Assembly: GCA_023053545.1 (NCBI GenBank)
Contig: JAKZAN010000128.1
Coordinates: 1-64,000, forward strand
DNA length: 64,000 nt
Source: Lepidurus packardi
Lineage: Eukaryota > Arthropoda > Branchiopoda > Notostraca > Triopsidae
Direction: 5' to 3'
Below the pieces are notes generated by a model. That model did no database searches. It had not been told where the DNA came from and saw only the letters and a list, made by a program, of their open reading frames with translations. Numbering within the stretch: position 1 is the stretch's first letter; the number at the start of each line of letters is the position of its first letter. Position numbers and translations under genes: made by a program. Positions 33,809 to 46,019 of this stretch are shown here, one piece after another.

Positions 33809-36800
33809 ATGAACACCCAACCTCACAAACCCATCGCAGTCTATGTCTTCCGCAACAAAGACCAGCCTTTTAATAATGAGATGAATCGCATCTACCACAA
33901 ATATAGTCCCCGCGGCTTCATTGACTTCAAATAGATAAGAAACCTTGACCAGATCGCCAGTTCCCCCGCAGACAAACACCTGCTCCTCGTCTCCCATGCA
34001 AATGCCTAAGCCGTTGCCACTGAACTCCAGCAAACTAAGACACTCCATCCTCACCTATATACTGTGCTTACCAGGCTTTCAGCACCACATGACTCTGCTG
34101 GAAACCCTCCGAGCTACTCATCGGCTGTGTTCGATAAAGTTGTTACAAACGGGGAACAAATCTAGCAAGAAATCTAGAGGTTGTACAAGGTCAGTTCGAT
34201 GCAAAAGATCGCAGATTAGGCTTCGGCGAGGCCTGCAGCTGCATCAAATTAGTACTATAGTGGCATCAACCTAGGTCACCTCCATCAGATGAATGGAAAT
34301 ACACAATATAGCTCGCAGATGAATCAACAACCAACGAGTGATATGAGGCAATTAGCACAGTCGCCGCAGCCCTTCCGAAGTGCAATCGAACAGGGTAATA
34401 ATACTGCGCGTTCGACTTCTTCGGGAAAATATCGCATCCGACTCGAGTCAGTGAAAAAAGTGACATCGAGACCGATCCCTGTCAACCCTATGCACAATTT
34501 AGAACCTCGCCTGTTTGCCATAAATGATGAATCACCTTACTACAAATAAATGGTGGCAGGGCTGCAAGTCCCCTATTCTCCAGTAGACACAGTGCCTTTC
34601 ATTAGCCCTCAGGATCCCAAAATTATAGTCATCGCTCCTTACTCCCAGCGACGCAAACTCATCCCCGCTGTAGACCCCAAGAGGAATAACAATATCAGAT
34701 TCGTGTTGTATGGGGATGAGCTTCCTCCTGACAACATCGTTGTTAATAGTCTGATTGACTTGACTACACATAATCCCGATAGAGTGCGGCAACATCTCGC
34801 CAACTAAGGAGTCAAATTTCCTTCAGTCGTTACCGGAAACAGCAAACTAAGTCATAATAACTAGAATATCTACAGCCAACATCAGTATGGGTCTCCTATT
34901 CTTAAGTCGAACAAGTCTACGAAGGAAATTAAAGCTGTTTCCTTCGACCAGCAAAAACAGCAGTAGTCCAAGACCAATCCCATCAATTAGGAATACTTTA
35001 CCAGGCAACCGACCGTAATATCGAATGGCAACAGGCCAGTTGGACAGACAACATCAAGAATCGGAGCAACGAGTTCAACCAATATCTTTAATGTTATGAA
35101 TAGCCTTGACAAAAACCAGACCTCATATGAGTGGAATGTTAAGAGAAATCCAGGAAAAAAGAGTTACGCAACTTACCTAGCTATTGAAGAGGATAGGTTT
35201 ATACGAGGATCCTTCTTAGATGTTCGTTCTAGGAAAGACTTCAACAGTCAGATCAAAGACAAGTCTTTGGTGAAAGAGCCAAGTCTCCGTCTGATTCCTG
35301 ATGAACAAAAAGGATCATAAGGCAAACTAGACCTAAACGAGCAGTTGAGTAGTATGAACAGGAATATGAATTATAAGGCGAGCCAGGAAAGATCGAAGGT
35401 GCAGCCGAGTGATAAATCTAGCCATATCGTCAATAACTAATGGGAAGTGATCAGGAACCCGAACACCCAACGATTCATTACAGTTTCCAGAGACAACTAC
35501 CTTAGCGGGAGGTATGCCGATAATGGCTTCGGACAGGCAGACGAAATGAGGTTGACATCCAACAAAAGCATCCTAAGAAATGTGGGTAACTCCCAAAGAT
35601 AATTGAAAGAAGTTCCCAAGAGGAAAATTGTCGAACTAGGCAATGCCGGCTCTGATATAAGCTCGTTGACTGTGAATTCAGTGGACGCAAATCTCCCACG
35701 AACTCAACTCACCAGTAGTTCCTCAAAGAAAACTATCATCACTACTTAAGTACCAAAGACGGATCTACTAAAAGGAACCACCCAGATTGCAGAAGACGCG
35801 AATGAATATTCCAAATCGATTGTATCCCAGGCCCAGTCCTCGAGATACATCAATAAGACAGACCCTCAAAACATTCAGAAAAATAACATTGACAAAAATG
35901 TTGCGACTCTTCCTGCCAACCTGGCGGAAGCACTTGTGAATAGTATAGCAGCAGGGCAAAGTGCCAATGCTCAGCTGAACACAACCTCTATGAGTGGAGG
36001 ATCTGTGAACAATACTGGAAATTTTAGCTTCAGAAGAGATACTCCTGATTTTTCCAATGTCCAGAAGCCATCACAGTAACTCGCGAATAAATTTGCAAAT
36101 GAATGGATAGTTAAAAGACCACCGGGTGCATAGAAATTTGTTACTATGCACTTAAGCTCCAGTGATAAAGGTCAGGGCGAGAAAATAGAACCCGTTAATG
36201 ATCAACAGGCAGCTATCCCATATAAATAGAGCCAGACTATCTATGGTAACAGCCAACAGAGTTCCAGGCTGCCCATGGCCGAAAAGAAGACTACATTTGT
36301 CCAGAACAAAACTGATGTCCATGAAGTAATCTACGAGTACCCAGCCAGCGGTACGAAATCTAACAAAAGCCGTGCTCAGTCAGCTGCGTCCTCAAAAAAG
36401 AGCACCATCGTGGTGGTGGAGGAAGTGGTGATGAAAACTTCCCCGAAGTACCAAGGGGAGTGGGTGGTTAGGAAAAATCAGAACTCCTCATAGTTCACCC
36501 TAAAAAAATCGGATAACAGTTCAACGAGCAACAACGGAAGCAATAAAACCCAGGATTTGGATAACATTATATAAAACACGCTCAAAGTCCATAAAAAAAG
36601 CTAATAAGACAAGTCAGACTCCAACCCTAAGAAAAGTATTCCGTAGCCATCCAAAGAGATAATTATCCAGAGTAGACGTGCCAAAGAACCGCAAATCGAT
36701 GTGACCAAACAAACATAGTACAAGGTTCTAGTCGAGTCTGTGAAGCAAATCCAGGGCGAGGAAAACTATTCGGAAAAGGGCAAGAGGAAGGAAAATCTGA

Positions 36801-38911
36801 ATGTCTCGACAGACGATGCGCAGGTTAAGCACAAGGCTGTAGAGGTCAAAACACTCAAAAACATCGAACCAGACTACCGCATTAATCTGGGGAATCTGGT
36901 CTATCAGTTTCCAGACATTTCTCCAATCGAAAGAGACATCAATAACCTCAGCATAGACATGGCTGAAATACCTTCGCCTCCGCTTCCCCAGACAACGAAG
37001 CCTGTAGTCCCAACACCAAACTTAACTCCCAAACCAATCATAACCACAGTGGTCCCAGAGCCCATAAACAAAATCCAAAAGCTTTAGCCTACCCAAGAGA
37101 TCAAAATAGTTACGGAGACTAAAAAGACTACCCCATAAGTTAACAACTACCGATACGAATATAACCCACCCGCAGTCACTCAAAATTTTGCTCAGCCAAC
37201 TATCACTCAAGTTAGATATGAAGAAAAATACCCTCAGACTATCCAAACATCTGCGCAGGTGTCTTATTCCCCAATCAAGCAGGAAGTCAGAGTGTATAAC
37301 GCCACTCCGACCCCTCTCCGCTAGAACTATCATGTTTCGACCGAAAGCTATGCATACACTCCCAAGATAACTGAACACCGGACTCTGCACCCGCTCACTG
37401 ATTTGTCAGATCTAGAGATGCGCATCGAGAATGGCGTGAGAGTCTACTCCCGCAAGAAGCGTGAGACTGAATACTCACCAGTCCACATGCAGGCCAAAGT
37501 AATCGAGCATACGCACCAGAATACAGCTAGTGTCTCCCCGCATGCAAGGATTGTGTACGCCTCTCCAAAAGCACTCGATACTTATGCCCATCCAATAGTG
37601 TATGAGTCTATTCCGGTAAAGAGCCAACGCTAATAGATCAGGAGAGAGGTTACCCCTGGAACCAATTATATAGTTTCTTCCCCTGTGACTATAGTGACTC
37701 CAGTGCATGCTCCTCCCAATACTGTGTACATCAACGAGAGTGCAGTAACAGTCCCAAAAGCTATGCCAAGTTATGAGCACCAATAGTAATTCCGCCTTTC
37801 CGAATTGAACCGGGTTATTGCAGAGAGAAACAGACCGCATTTGATTGGGGATTCAGCCTTCGCCCGGCAGCCTATATCCAAAAGATAAACAGAATTGGCT
37901 GTAGAACCTAAGCAGACTTCAGTCCTTAATCATAATATGGTTAGTCCGTTGAAGCTTGAAACCAATACGATAAGTGAAGTCGTCAATATGCATTCACTTC
38001 TCGGTTCTGCTCAGTCCATCGGAAGCCCAAGGGTCGAGAGTTACACTTTCATTGACAACATTCAAGTGAGGAAGGAACCTCCAGTCAGCCCTGTGGCGAG
38101 TATCCAACTACCCCATACTCTCCAAAATGTAAACTCAGGCTCGATCCAATACGAGTTGACAACATCATAACCAATCAATATACTTTATCTGATTCCGACG
38201 AATAGATACTACCTGTTCGATGAAGTCAGTCGATTTGCTTCTGCAAGAGACAAACTGCAAAGCTACAGGGTCGAGGAAGAGCTCAGCTAGATACCATGCC
38301 ACCTTTTCAATCTAGTATATGTGTTTCCAGCTAACGAATACAACCAAAACCTGAATAGTTATCTCGAGAAGGCTCCTTCTAACACCTATGTTGTTCGTAT
38401 GAGCCACTCAACTCCTACCCGAAGAGACATCCACCTCAACAATATCAGAGAACTCCCAGAAATGACTAAACAACTCTGTCAACGCAAGCCTAATTCCATT
38501 CTAATTGGTTCTGACGCTGCATTAAAGCAAAACCAAACATCTAGAATTCGGAACAAGTTCCAGGTGATCGTAAAGAAAATGAACCCCTTATTGGAAAAGG
38601 TTGTCTCTGCTCTGAACCCCGATTAGTACAACGTTGCTATGTACTATACGGCTGCTGAGCTGAATAAGTGCCGAAGGGAAGTGAATGCCCAAGCAGTAGT
38701 TTTACTGATATCAGATGAAGTCCCTGGCCCAATCGATACTTTCCTGGCTCTGCCCAACTTCGAGTGTATCATTGTTCCCAGTGGTAAGTTCTACAAGGCT
38801 CAACAAGCCAGATATCCGAACTTCGAATGGATCTTCGACGAAGACCCGACAATAATAGCAAGCAAAGTCAAAGGTGTGGCAACCAAGATAAGCTCACAGA
38901 CGCAGGGCTGA
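33809..38911 (+). CDS. 1700-aa intronless repeat protein, unknown family
   Basis: A single frame of 1701 codons with about 50 in-frame TAA/TAG and no TGA. The N-terminus (1-90) is a compact alpha/beta-looking unit (KPIAVYVFRNKDQ, HLLLVSHANA). A second comes near 250-330 (IIVIAPYSQRRKLIPAVDP). The middle 700 residues are Ser/Asn/Gln-rich with four copies of an E-W-x-V-x-R motif, with W at about 442, 545, 766 and 885. The first two are followed by NPxxxxxxT. Around 1050-1350 it is Pro/Tyr/Thr-rich. The last 200 residues are again globular (LFNLVYVFPANEYNQNL, FECIIVPSGKFYKAQ). The EW Glu is GAG, TAA, GAA and GAG in the four copies. No family recognised; a cytoskeletal/cortical scaffold is a guess. 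Confidence 0.82.
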
Positions 38912-39032
38912 TCTCTTCAAAGCTCCGCTTTCAATCTATGCCAATTTCCTTCTGATTTTTATATAATTCTTTTAAGACAAAACTTTTTAGCCATCATTAT
39001 TAAAAGTACTCAATATTGTTGTAAAGTAATGG

Positions 39033-39760
39033 TCAAATCATAGTCAGCAACCGACCAAATCTGTGGTTTGACTTTTTCGATTTAGGCTTGAGGGGACTCG
39101 CGCGATCTAGTATTTCTGCTTTTTACTCCCTTTCCTCTCGCGCCTTCTGTTGTCTTTTCAGGAAGGTTACAACTCCAGTCTTATTGACAACAGTTTCGGT
39201 CTTCAGACAGCGCAGAGGACTACGGTTAATTTCAGGCTTCGCAGTAATATTTCTGAACTTCTCTTCATTTTGCTAAATCTGCAGCTGTTTGAGGGCATGT
39301 TCCTTCTTCCTGACCCATTCGACATTTTTCAGGTAGAAGGACTACTCATCCTCTGGATTGCACACAGTATAGTGATTCTTGGCCCGAGAGGTAATGATAG
39401 GACTGAAGGTACACTCCCGCAGTTACTATTCTTCCTTCATTCTTTTGGAATAGTACTCTTGTTCAAGTCGATTACTTTGAATAGTTTGGTACTATGCATA
39501 TTACAGGAAGAGGGTTATTGAATGGGGTGTACTTCAGAATAGAGTTTATCGAAGATGTTGTTGCGGGGCTGTTTGGAACAAAAGGTTCTGGGATTGGGGG
39601 AGAGTGATGTATCAGACATGCCATATCGATTGGACTTAGAGAAGTAGGACGGGGATTTGCTGGTCGCAGTGTTCTTGGACTGAACGAGAGAGAACTATGT
39701 ATGGTTAGAGGCTGAGGACTTCAGAGCTTTGATGAGTCTGATAAGGTTTTCCTTTTCCAT
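39033..39760 (-). CDS. ECTF-motif protein, 228 aa
   Basis: Exon 1 39476-39760, intron 39435-39475 (41 nt), exon 2 39033-39434. It contains FDKLYSE followed by RECTFSPIITSR. This arrangement ([FL]-x2-LY...ECTFxPxI) is found repeatedly in flagellate and ciliate axonemal/cytoskeletal proteins of unknown role. The C-terminus is a basic helix (FLKRQQKAREEREEKAEIL). An alternative 5' splice site just after LYSE is also in phase, so the 13-16 residues between LYSE and ECTF are uncertain. Confidence 0.65.
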
Positions 39761-40247
39761 GGACAAGCTGAGTTACTAGTTTGGATTATCAAGGATGAGG
39801 TGCTTATTAATAACTAAAATTAGATGAGAAGGTATATTTCTAAAAAAGGAGGGGAGGGGAAATAAAATATGTTTAAGGATGGTTGTGTTAATTTTTATAA
39901 GTCCAATAAGGAGAAGTGTGTTTTAATCAGGCTATTTCAACGAAAGCTCCTAATGGGGTCATACTACGGAATGTGTGTGTATAAGGGATTCGGCGCCACA
40001 CTCTCAAATATACTCATGCCAATGGCTAGGGATATTGCCAACAATTAAATGAAGCTATGGCTTTGGCTGAGTTGCCAGAAAATGTAAAGGAACTACAGAG
40101 AAGAACATGGAAGTAGACGAAGCAGGAGAGAGTTATGTCCAACCATGTGCCTACTAGATATTGATATCAAATTATTGTGAGGACCAAAAATATTCTCTTC
40201 TTTAAACAATACCAATAAAAATGACGTAAAGATAAAAGCAGAATCAA
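39761..40247. other. Spacer with a weak ORF
   Basis: 487 bases. A 103-codon plus frame at 39869-40180 contains YKGFGATLSNIL, reminiscent of one mitochondrial-carrier motif, but no other carrier element precedes it and the length is not rare by chance. Not called. Confidence 0.4.
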
Positions 40248-42730
40248 TCAGGATTTAATTTGTTCCTAGACAGCTCCAGAGATAGTTATCGTATAAGTCC
40301 TCTCTTAGATACCCTTGGCTGTAGAGCCCAAATATGTTTGAGAGCCAATGATCACTTTAGTCACTGGGTCAACGCTGGAGAACGATTAGTTATTAATAGT
40401 TTTAGCAATACTGACGAATCTAAAAGCAGCAAGAGTTGTGGATATCAGTTTTCCAGATTCAAGCTAGACAGTGATTGGAATTGGATTCTGAGATTTGTTG
40501 ATTATGCGTACAGATTTCATATATTTAGGGATAGGGATAGAGCCAGATGATTGGGAAACAGAGGTGTTGGTCACAGGGCTCTTGGAAGGAGCTGCTGTGG
40601 TATTGGGAGTGGCTGCTGTGGCATTGTGAGTGGTGGAGCTGGCCACAGGGCTCTTGGAAGGAGCTGCTGTGGTATTGGGAGTAGCTGCTGTGGCATTGTG
40701 AGTGGTGGAGCTGGCCACAGGGCTCTTGGAAGGAGCTGTGGTATTGGGAGTGGTGGAGTTGGCCACAGGGCTCTTGGAAGGAGCTGCTGTGGTATTGGGA
40801 GTAGCTGCTGTGGCATTGTGAGTGGTGGAGCTGGCCACAGGGCTCTTGGAAGGAGCTGTGGTATTGGGAGTGGTGGAGTTGGCCACAGGGCTCTTGGAAG
40901 GAGCTGCTGTGGTATTGGGAGTGGCTGCTGTGGCATTGTGAGTGGTGGAGCTGGCCACAGGGCTCTTGGAAGGAGCTGCTGTGGTATTGGGAGTGGCTGC
41001 TGTGGCATTGTGAGTGGTGGAGCTGGCCACAGGGCTCTTGGAAGGAGCTGCTGTGGTATTGGGAGTGGTGGAGTTGGCCACAGGGCTCTTGGAAGGAGCT
41101 GCTGTGGTATTGGGAGTGGCTGCTGTGGCATTGTGAGTGGTGGAGCTGGCCACAGGGCTCTTGGAAGGAGCTGCTGTGGTATTGGGAGTGGCTGCTGTGG
41201 CCACAGGGCATTGTGAGTGGTGGAGCTGGCCACAGGGCTCTTGGAAGGAGCTGTGGTATTGGGAGTGGTGGAGTTGGCCACAGGGCTCTTGGAAGGAGCT
41301 GCTGTGGTATTGGGAGTGGCTGCTGTGGCATTGTGAGTGGTGGGCTGGCCACAGGGCTCTTGGAAGGAGCTGCTGTGGTATTGGGAGTGGCTGCTGTGGC
41401 ATTGTGAGTGGTGGAGCTGGCCACAGGGCTCTTGGAAGGAGCTGCTGTGGTATTGGGAGTGGTGGAGTTGGCCACAGGGCTCTTGGAAGGAGCTGCTGTG
41501 GTATTGGGAGTGGCTGCTGTGGCATTGTGAGTGGTGGAGCTGGCCACAGGGCTCTTGGAAGGAGCTGTGGTATTGGGAGTGGTGGAGTTGGCCACAGGGC
41601 TCTTGGAAGGAGCTGCTGTGGTATTGGGAGTGGCTGCTGTGGCATTGTGAGTGGTGGAGCTGGCCACAGGGCTCTTGGAAGGAGCTGCTGTGGTATTGGG
41701 AGTGGCTGCTGTGGCATTGTGAGTGGTGGAGCTGGCCACAGGGCTCTTGGAAGGAGCTGCTGTGGTATTGGGAGTGGCTGCTGTGGCATTGTGAGTGGTG
41801 GAGCTGGCCACAGGGCTCTTGGAAGGAGCTGCTGTGGTATTGGGAGTGGCTGCTGTGGCATTGTGAGTGGTGGAGCTGGCCACAGGGCTCTTGGAAGGAG
41901 CTGCTGTGGTATTGGGAGTGGTGGAGTTGGCCACAGGGCTCTTGGAAGGAGCTGCTGTGGTATTGGGAGTGGCTGCTGTGGCATTGTGAGTGGTGGAGCT
42001 GGCCACAGGGCTCTTGGAAGGAGCTGTGGTATTGGGAGTGGTGGAGTTGGCCACAGGGCTCTTGGAAGGAGCTGCTGTGGTATTGGGAGTGGCTGCTGTG
42101 GCCACAGGGCTCTTGGAAGGAGCTGCTGTGGTATTGGGAGTGGCTGCTGTGGCATTGTGAGGTGGAGCTGGCCACAGGGCTCTTGGAAGGAGCTGCTGTG
42201 GTATTGGGAGTGGCTGCTGTGGCATTGTGAGTGGTGGAGCTGGCCACAGGGCTCTTGGAAGGAGCTGCTGTGGTATTGGGAGTGGCTGCTGTGGCATTGT
42301 GAGTGGTGGAGCTGGCCACAGGGCTCTTGGAAGGAGCTGCTGTGGTATTGGGAGTGGCTGCTGTGGCATTGTGAGTCGTGGAGTTCTTGACAGGAACAGT
42401 GGCATTTCTGATTACATTTACGGTATTTTCCTTAGGGTGAGTCGTTGTAGTCTGATCTAATTTCGTAGACCCAGGGCTCGTTGTCGTGAAGATCTCTTTC
42501 TTTGTCCTATTGTTCTTCTCAAGAAGCTAGAGGCTCTTTGAGGTCGTTTCGGTGTTTCGGGGCGGAGTCCACCCATTCAAGATTGTGTCTTCAGGTGCTT
42601 CTTAATACTTTAATTTTGAGAGGAAGGTGAGAAGAACACGTTAAGAATAGAGTTTTACCTGATGGGAGATGTGTCTGGGGGTGGCTAGTAGTGCCAGGAA
42701 GGCGATAGCTAAAATAAATTGGAGCTTCAT
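40248..42730 (-). CDS. Secreted mucin-like protein with sequon repeats and shared C-terminal domain
   Basis: Exon 1 42659-42730 encodes a signal peptide (MKLQFILAIAFLALLATP). A 51-nt intron (42608-42658) follows, then one long exon to TGA 40248. After a Thr-rich linker comes an array of about 28 units encoding mainly NATAATPNTTAAPSKSPVA or a short NTTAPSKSPVA form. Each carries one or two N-x-T glycosylation sequons and many Ser/Thr/Pro. The last 90 residues (KYMKSVRIINKS, FSSVDPVTKVIIGSQTYLGS, GIEERTY) are the domain of the secreted proteins at 16601 and 18182. Three indels in the array (see findings) break the frame as given, so this is one gene by homology and composition but not a clean ORF. 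Probably a cell-coat or stalk/lorica-type secreted glycoprotein. Confidence 0.7.
40572..42380. repeat. Tandem 72/51/48-bp coding minisatellite
   Basis: About 28 near-identical units (hand count). The full unit is 72 bp; shorter 51- and 48-bp units lack an internal 21-24 bp block. All standard lengths are multiples of three. Units are almost sequence-identical, which implies recent homogenisation. Irregular points: a 2-bp deletion near 42160, a 1-bp deletion near 41343, and an 8-bp insertion near 41210. Confidence 0.9.
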
Positions 42731-42961
42731 GTTTAATAGGATGTCTTGATTTTCTAATTTTATTCTGGGTGATATCTTAATTTGTTGTTTTTTCGGCCAT
42801 TCCCTTTCGTATTTTATATGGCTTTTTATTTACACTAATGCAACTCCTAATTTTCCCGTATCTTTTTTTAAAAGTTTCTACTCCTAACATACCTTATACG
42901 AGTTGAAACAGCCAACAATCTCTTCATAAAGTATCATCCACAAAGCTTTGATTCTATATCC

Positions 42962-44587
42962 TCACATAATCAATTTGTTCTTTACATGCATCGTCATTTC
43001 CATATGGCTATATTCCTTGTTCGGCTGCAGTGAGTCCCTTTCCCCGAATAGGAAACTCACCATGTCGAACCACGCCTTCATCTGACTGTCGCCCTCCTTG
43101 AACTTCGACCTGAGGAAGTTTTTGGGCTCTGCCAGTCCCTTTACGTCTAAGTTGTACCGCAGCAGCTAGTCCCTAATATCATTCAACTCGCGATCCAGCT
43201 GTCTCAGCTAATTGTTGAGTGCTACTACAATATCCTCCATCTCGATATCAGTTACATTAATGTCCTCATTAATCTTTTTCAGCTTCTCCTCGACCTTCCT
43301 CAGCAATATGTAAGCTAGTCCCAGAGTTTCTTTGTCATCTAGCTTCACTACGTCCAAGGCAGTTTTGATCGCACGAGCACATGTCCCATGTTCTTAAATA
43401 ATCTGTCTGCGTCGACTGTTTTCAGTGCTGCTAAAAGCACTCGGACGCTTAAATGCGTTCGAAACGAGTCCTGCAGGCTTACTCACTTCACTGGAAAAGT
43501 GCAGGTTCTTGTCAAATGTGCTATTAGTTGCGTTGATCGGCATCCCGTTACCAGAAGATGTCAAAGCATTGGGTGGACTGACTCCGACGGGATTGTTGGG
43601 CTTTCCTAGAGAAGTTCTGTCGAAGCTGGCTTTGAAAGAAGGGCCTGTGGAATCTGTGAAGGATTTGGTTTCAGATGCGAGGTTTGAGTTGCTGGATACT
43701 TTGTTCACTGAGAAGTCTTTGGTGGAAACGCCCAGTTTCTTATACTGGTCTTTACTCTCTTCAGTCTCTTTGGAGGGCTGTTCGTAATATCCCTGGTCAT
43801 TGATGCAGTATGAGAACACCTCAGGCCAATCTGCTCTGCGGAACGGATCCTTAACCAACAGTCTCCTAATGAGAGTCTGGGTCTGGTTAGAGATTGGAGT
43901 CTCAGGAGGGAACTTGACGTCGCTCTCTTGTAACACAGAAATGAGTTTAGCGATAGAATTAGATTCAAAAGGGCAGTATCCAAATAGCATCTCGAACAAG
44001 ACTACCCCAAGAGACCATATATCGGCCTTTGACGTGTAGACTTCTCCTTTAAGGACTTCGGGAGCCATATAGATTGGGGAGCCGAGCATCGTCGATGTCA
44101 TTTCGTTGCCAGCCTCCAGATTCTTGCAAAATCCAAAGTCGCCCAGTTTGAGGACATTATTATGGAAGAAGATATTGTCAGGCTTCAAGTCTCGATGCAT
44201 GATGTTATTTTTGTTAAGGATTTTAAAAGCCTCGACGAGCTGCTTGAAGTACAATAGGGCTTTATTTTCCGGGAGCCTGCCCTCCTGCCTAACATGCTTT
44301 TCAAGGGTTCCTCCGTTGCAATATTCGTAGATGAAGTAAAAATTATTGGGAGTTTTCAGCATTTCGACGTACTTCACGATGTGGGGCGAAGACTCGATGC
44401 TTGATAAGGTGTTGATTTCGTTGACCGTACACTCCTAGAGCTTGGGGTTTTCACGAAAGCGGACGATGGGGACAACCTTGATGGCATACTCCTTGTTAGT
44501 TTTGAAGTTGACTGCCCGATACACCTTACCATAGCCACCCTCGCCGATGAGGTCGTAGAGAGAATAGTTTTCGATGATTTTGCCCAT
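42962..44587 (-). CDS. Ser/Thr protein kinase (ULK/CAMK-type)
   Basis: 541 aa, intronless. The catalytic domain (about 9-265) has GEGGYGKV, the AIK lysine, HRDLKPDN, DFGFC, an APEV activation-segment end, and a GxxGVVLFEML helix with DIWSLG. It is therefore an active-looking kinase. The glycine loop, DFGFC and short insertless lobe resemble the many ULK/ATG1-like kinases of ciliates. The region 270-400 is Ser/Asn-rich linker. The C-terminal 140 residues are helical (YILLRKVEEKLKKINEDI, LNNELRQLDRELNDIRDE), perhaps a MIT/EAT-like or coiled-coil targeting module. Substrate and pathway unknown; autophagy would fit ATG1 but is not shown. Confidence 0.88.
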
Positions 44588-45079
44588 GTTGAGGGATAGG
44601 TGATATTCTTTCGATAGTTTTTGTTCTATTTAACTGTGGGTTATTTACGAATAATTACCATGCAATGTTTTGAGTTGGGTCTATCTGACCGTAAGTTTAT
44701 TCGAATCATGCTAGAACTCCTACTCCTGATTGATTATGCTGTCTATGAATGCCACTTTGATCAGTAATCTCGCAGGTATCGATACTCTAGTTCTATAACT
44801 TCTAGTCCATACCCTCCCCTCTCCCTACAGTTGAATTCAAAAGGTAAGCCCTTTCGACATGCTATTCTTGTTTCAATAATACACCATAAATAAAGCAGAG
44901 TACATGGGTAACTATTACCACAACTATTTAAGTCTCTTCTACTACTAGGAGCATAGTAAAACTGAGTTGGATGAAGCATGGGACCGCCGGGCAAAAACTT
45001 CTCAAGCTAATAATTTTACAGTCCCCACAAAAATCCTATTTGTTATAACATTAGACACGCTTTTTTCTATCATTATCGA
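44588..45079. other. Kinase upstream region
   Basis: 492 bases, A+T-rich. It contains the promoter of the kinase and the 3' flank of the next minus-strand gene. A 73-codon minus frame at 44761-44979 has no coding features. Nothing else seen. Confidence 0.45.
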
Positions 45080-45455
45080 TCATGGCATGATAAATAACAT
45101 ATCACCAGGAGGGCAAGGCAGACGAAAAATCGTAGAATCAAAAGCCTGAACTTTGGAATGTACCATTAGATCTTTCTCCTGTCTTTCATCATCAGGATTG
45201 AAAAGGCGAAGATCAGTTTCCAAAGATTTCATTCGAAATTTGATGAAATAAATCTCATCAAAATCCTTATTTCGATTTTCAACCTACGAAATGATAAATG
45301 ATATCGCCTACTTGAACTTCCTAAGCAAAATTTACATTATTCACAACCCTTGCCACCTTATACTACTGCCCTTCAGACCAGCGCGTGTTTTTGGTTAGCA
45401 CTTCATTCAGACGTATTCTGCTAAATAGCGAGTAAATAGCTTATATAGAGTGCAT
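45080..45455 (-). CDS. Small helical protein, about 115 aa
   Basis: Exons 45312-45455 and 45080-45283, joined across a 28-nt intron (GTAGGCG...TTCGTAG), the shortest intron proposed here. The second exon is clearly coding: ENRNKDFDEIYFIKFRMKSL then LRLFNPDDERQEKDLM, ending FIMP and TGA. The first exon gives MHSIEAIYSLFSRIRLNEVL. The start is the first ATG after an in-frame TGA, though a further upstream exon is possible. No family recognised. Confidence 0.5.
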
Positions 45456-46019
45456 GAGTCAAAAAGGAAATTTAGACGCATAAACTGGCATTTAAATTTA
45501 ATTACTAGGTAAAAATGTTGGTCGGGAACTCAAGGTAACATGAATTGGAAATCTCTGCGTTTTTAAAGTAGTCTAAGTGTGGCTTTGAGCCGATACTCGG
45601 TTCCATAGCATATTACTAGTCAATCCTTTTTCTGACGAATCGATTAGTCGTCGGTGAGGAGAGACACGGCATGCAAATAGCTTAAAGACTGACTCTTCGG
45701 GAGTATTGAACAATTATATTTTTACTGGTTATCCAAAGGCAGGGCTGCTGCACTAATTGATTACCAAAGTCATCAACAAAGTGTGTGCATATGCTTGACA
45801 TAAACCTCTCCTATCAATAAAATACGTATCCATCTTTCCCAATCGGACTGGAAATATAATTACCCTCTCCTTTTATCTTTTTAAAAATGCTTATACAATA
45901 GGTTCCAAGCATCCACAACACACATAAATCTGGATTAAGTTTTTTATTTTTTATCTAGAATCCAAATATCCAAAAACCCACACTCACACACACACACAAC
46001 ATTCTAAATCTACGCAACC
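45456..46019. other. Intergenic spacer
   Basis: 564 bases between divergent genes. No supported ORF. A CA-rich microsatellite (CACTCACACACACACACA) lies just upstream of the gene at 46020, with poly-T/A tracts before it. Confidence 0.5.

Noticed and set aside
39869..40180. 103-codon ORF with a carrier-like YKGFGATLSN
   Set aside because: No other mitochondrial-carrier repeat or PxD motif is present, and the length is expected by chance.
40551..42390. Long plus-strand Gly/Cys- or Trp-rich open frames across the repeat array
   Set aside because: They are antisense shadows of a 3n tandem repeat. The minus strand has the signal peptide, intron, sequons and a conserved C-terminal domain.
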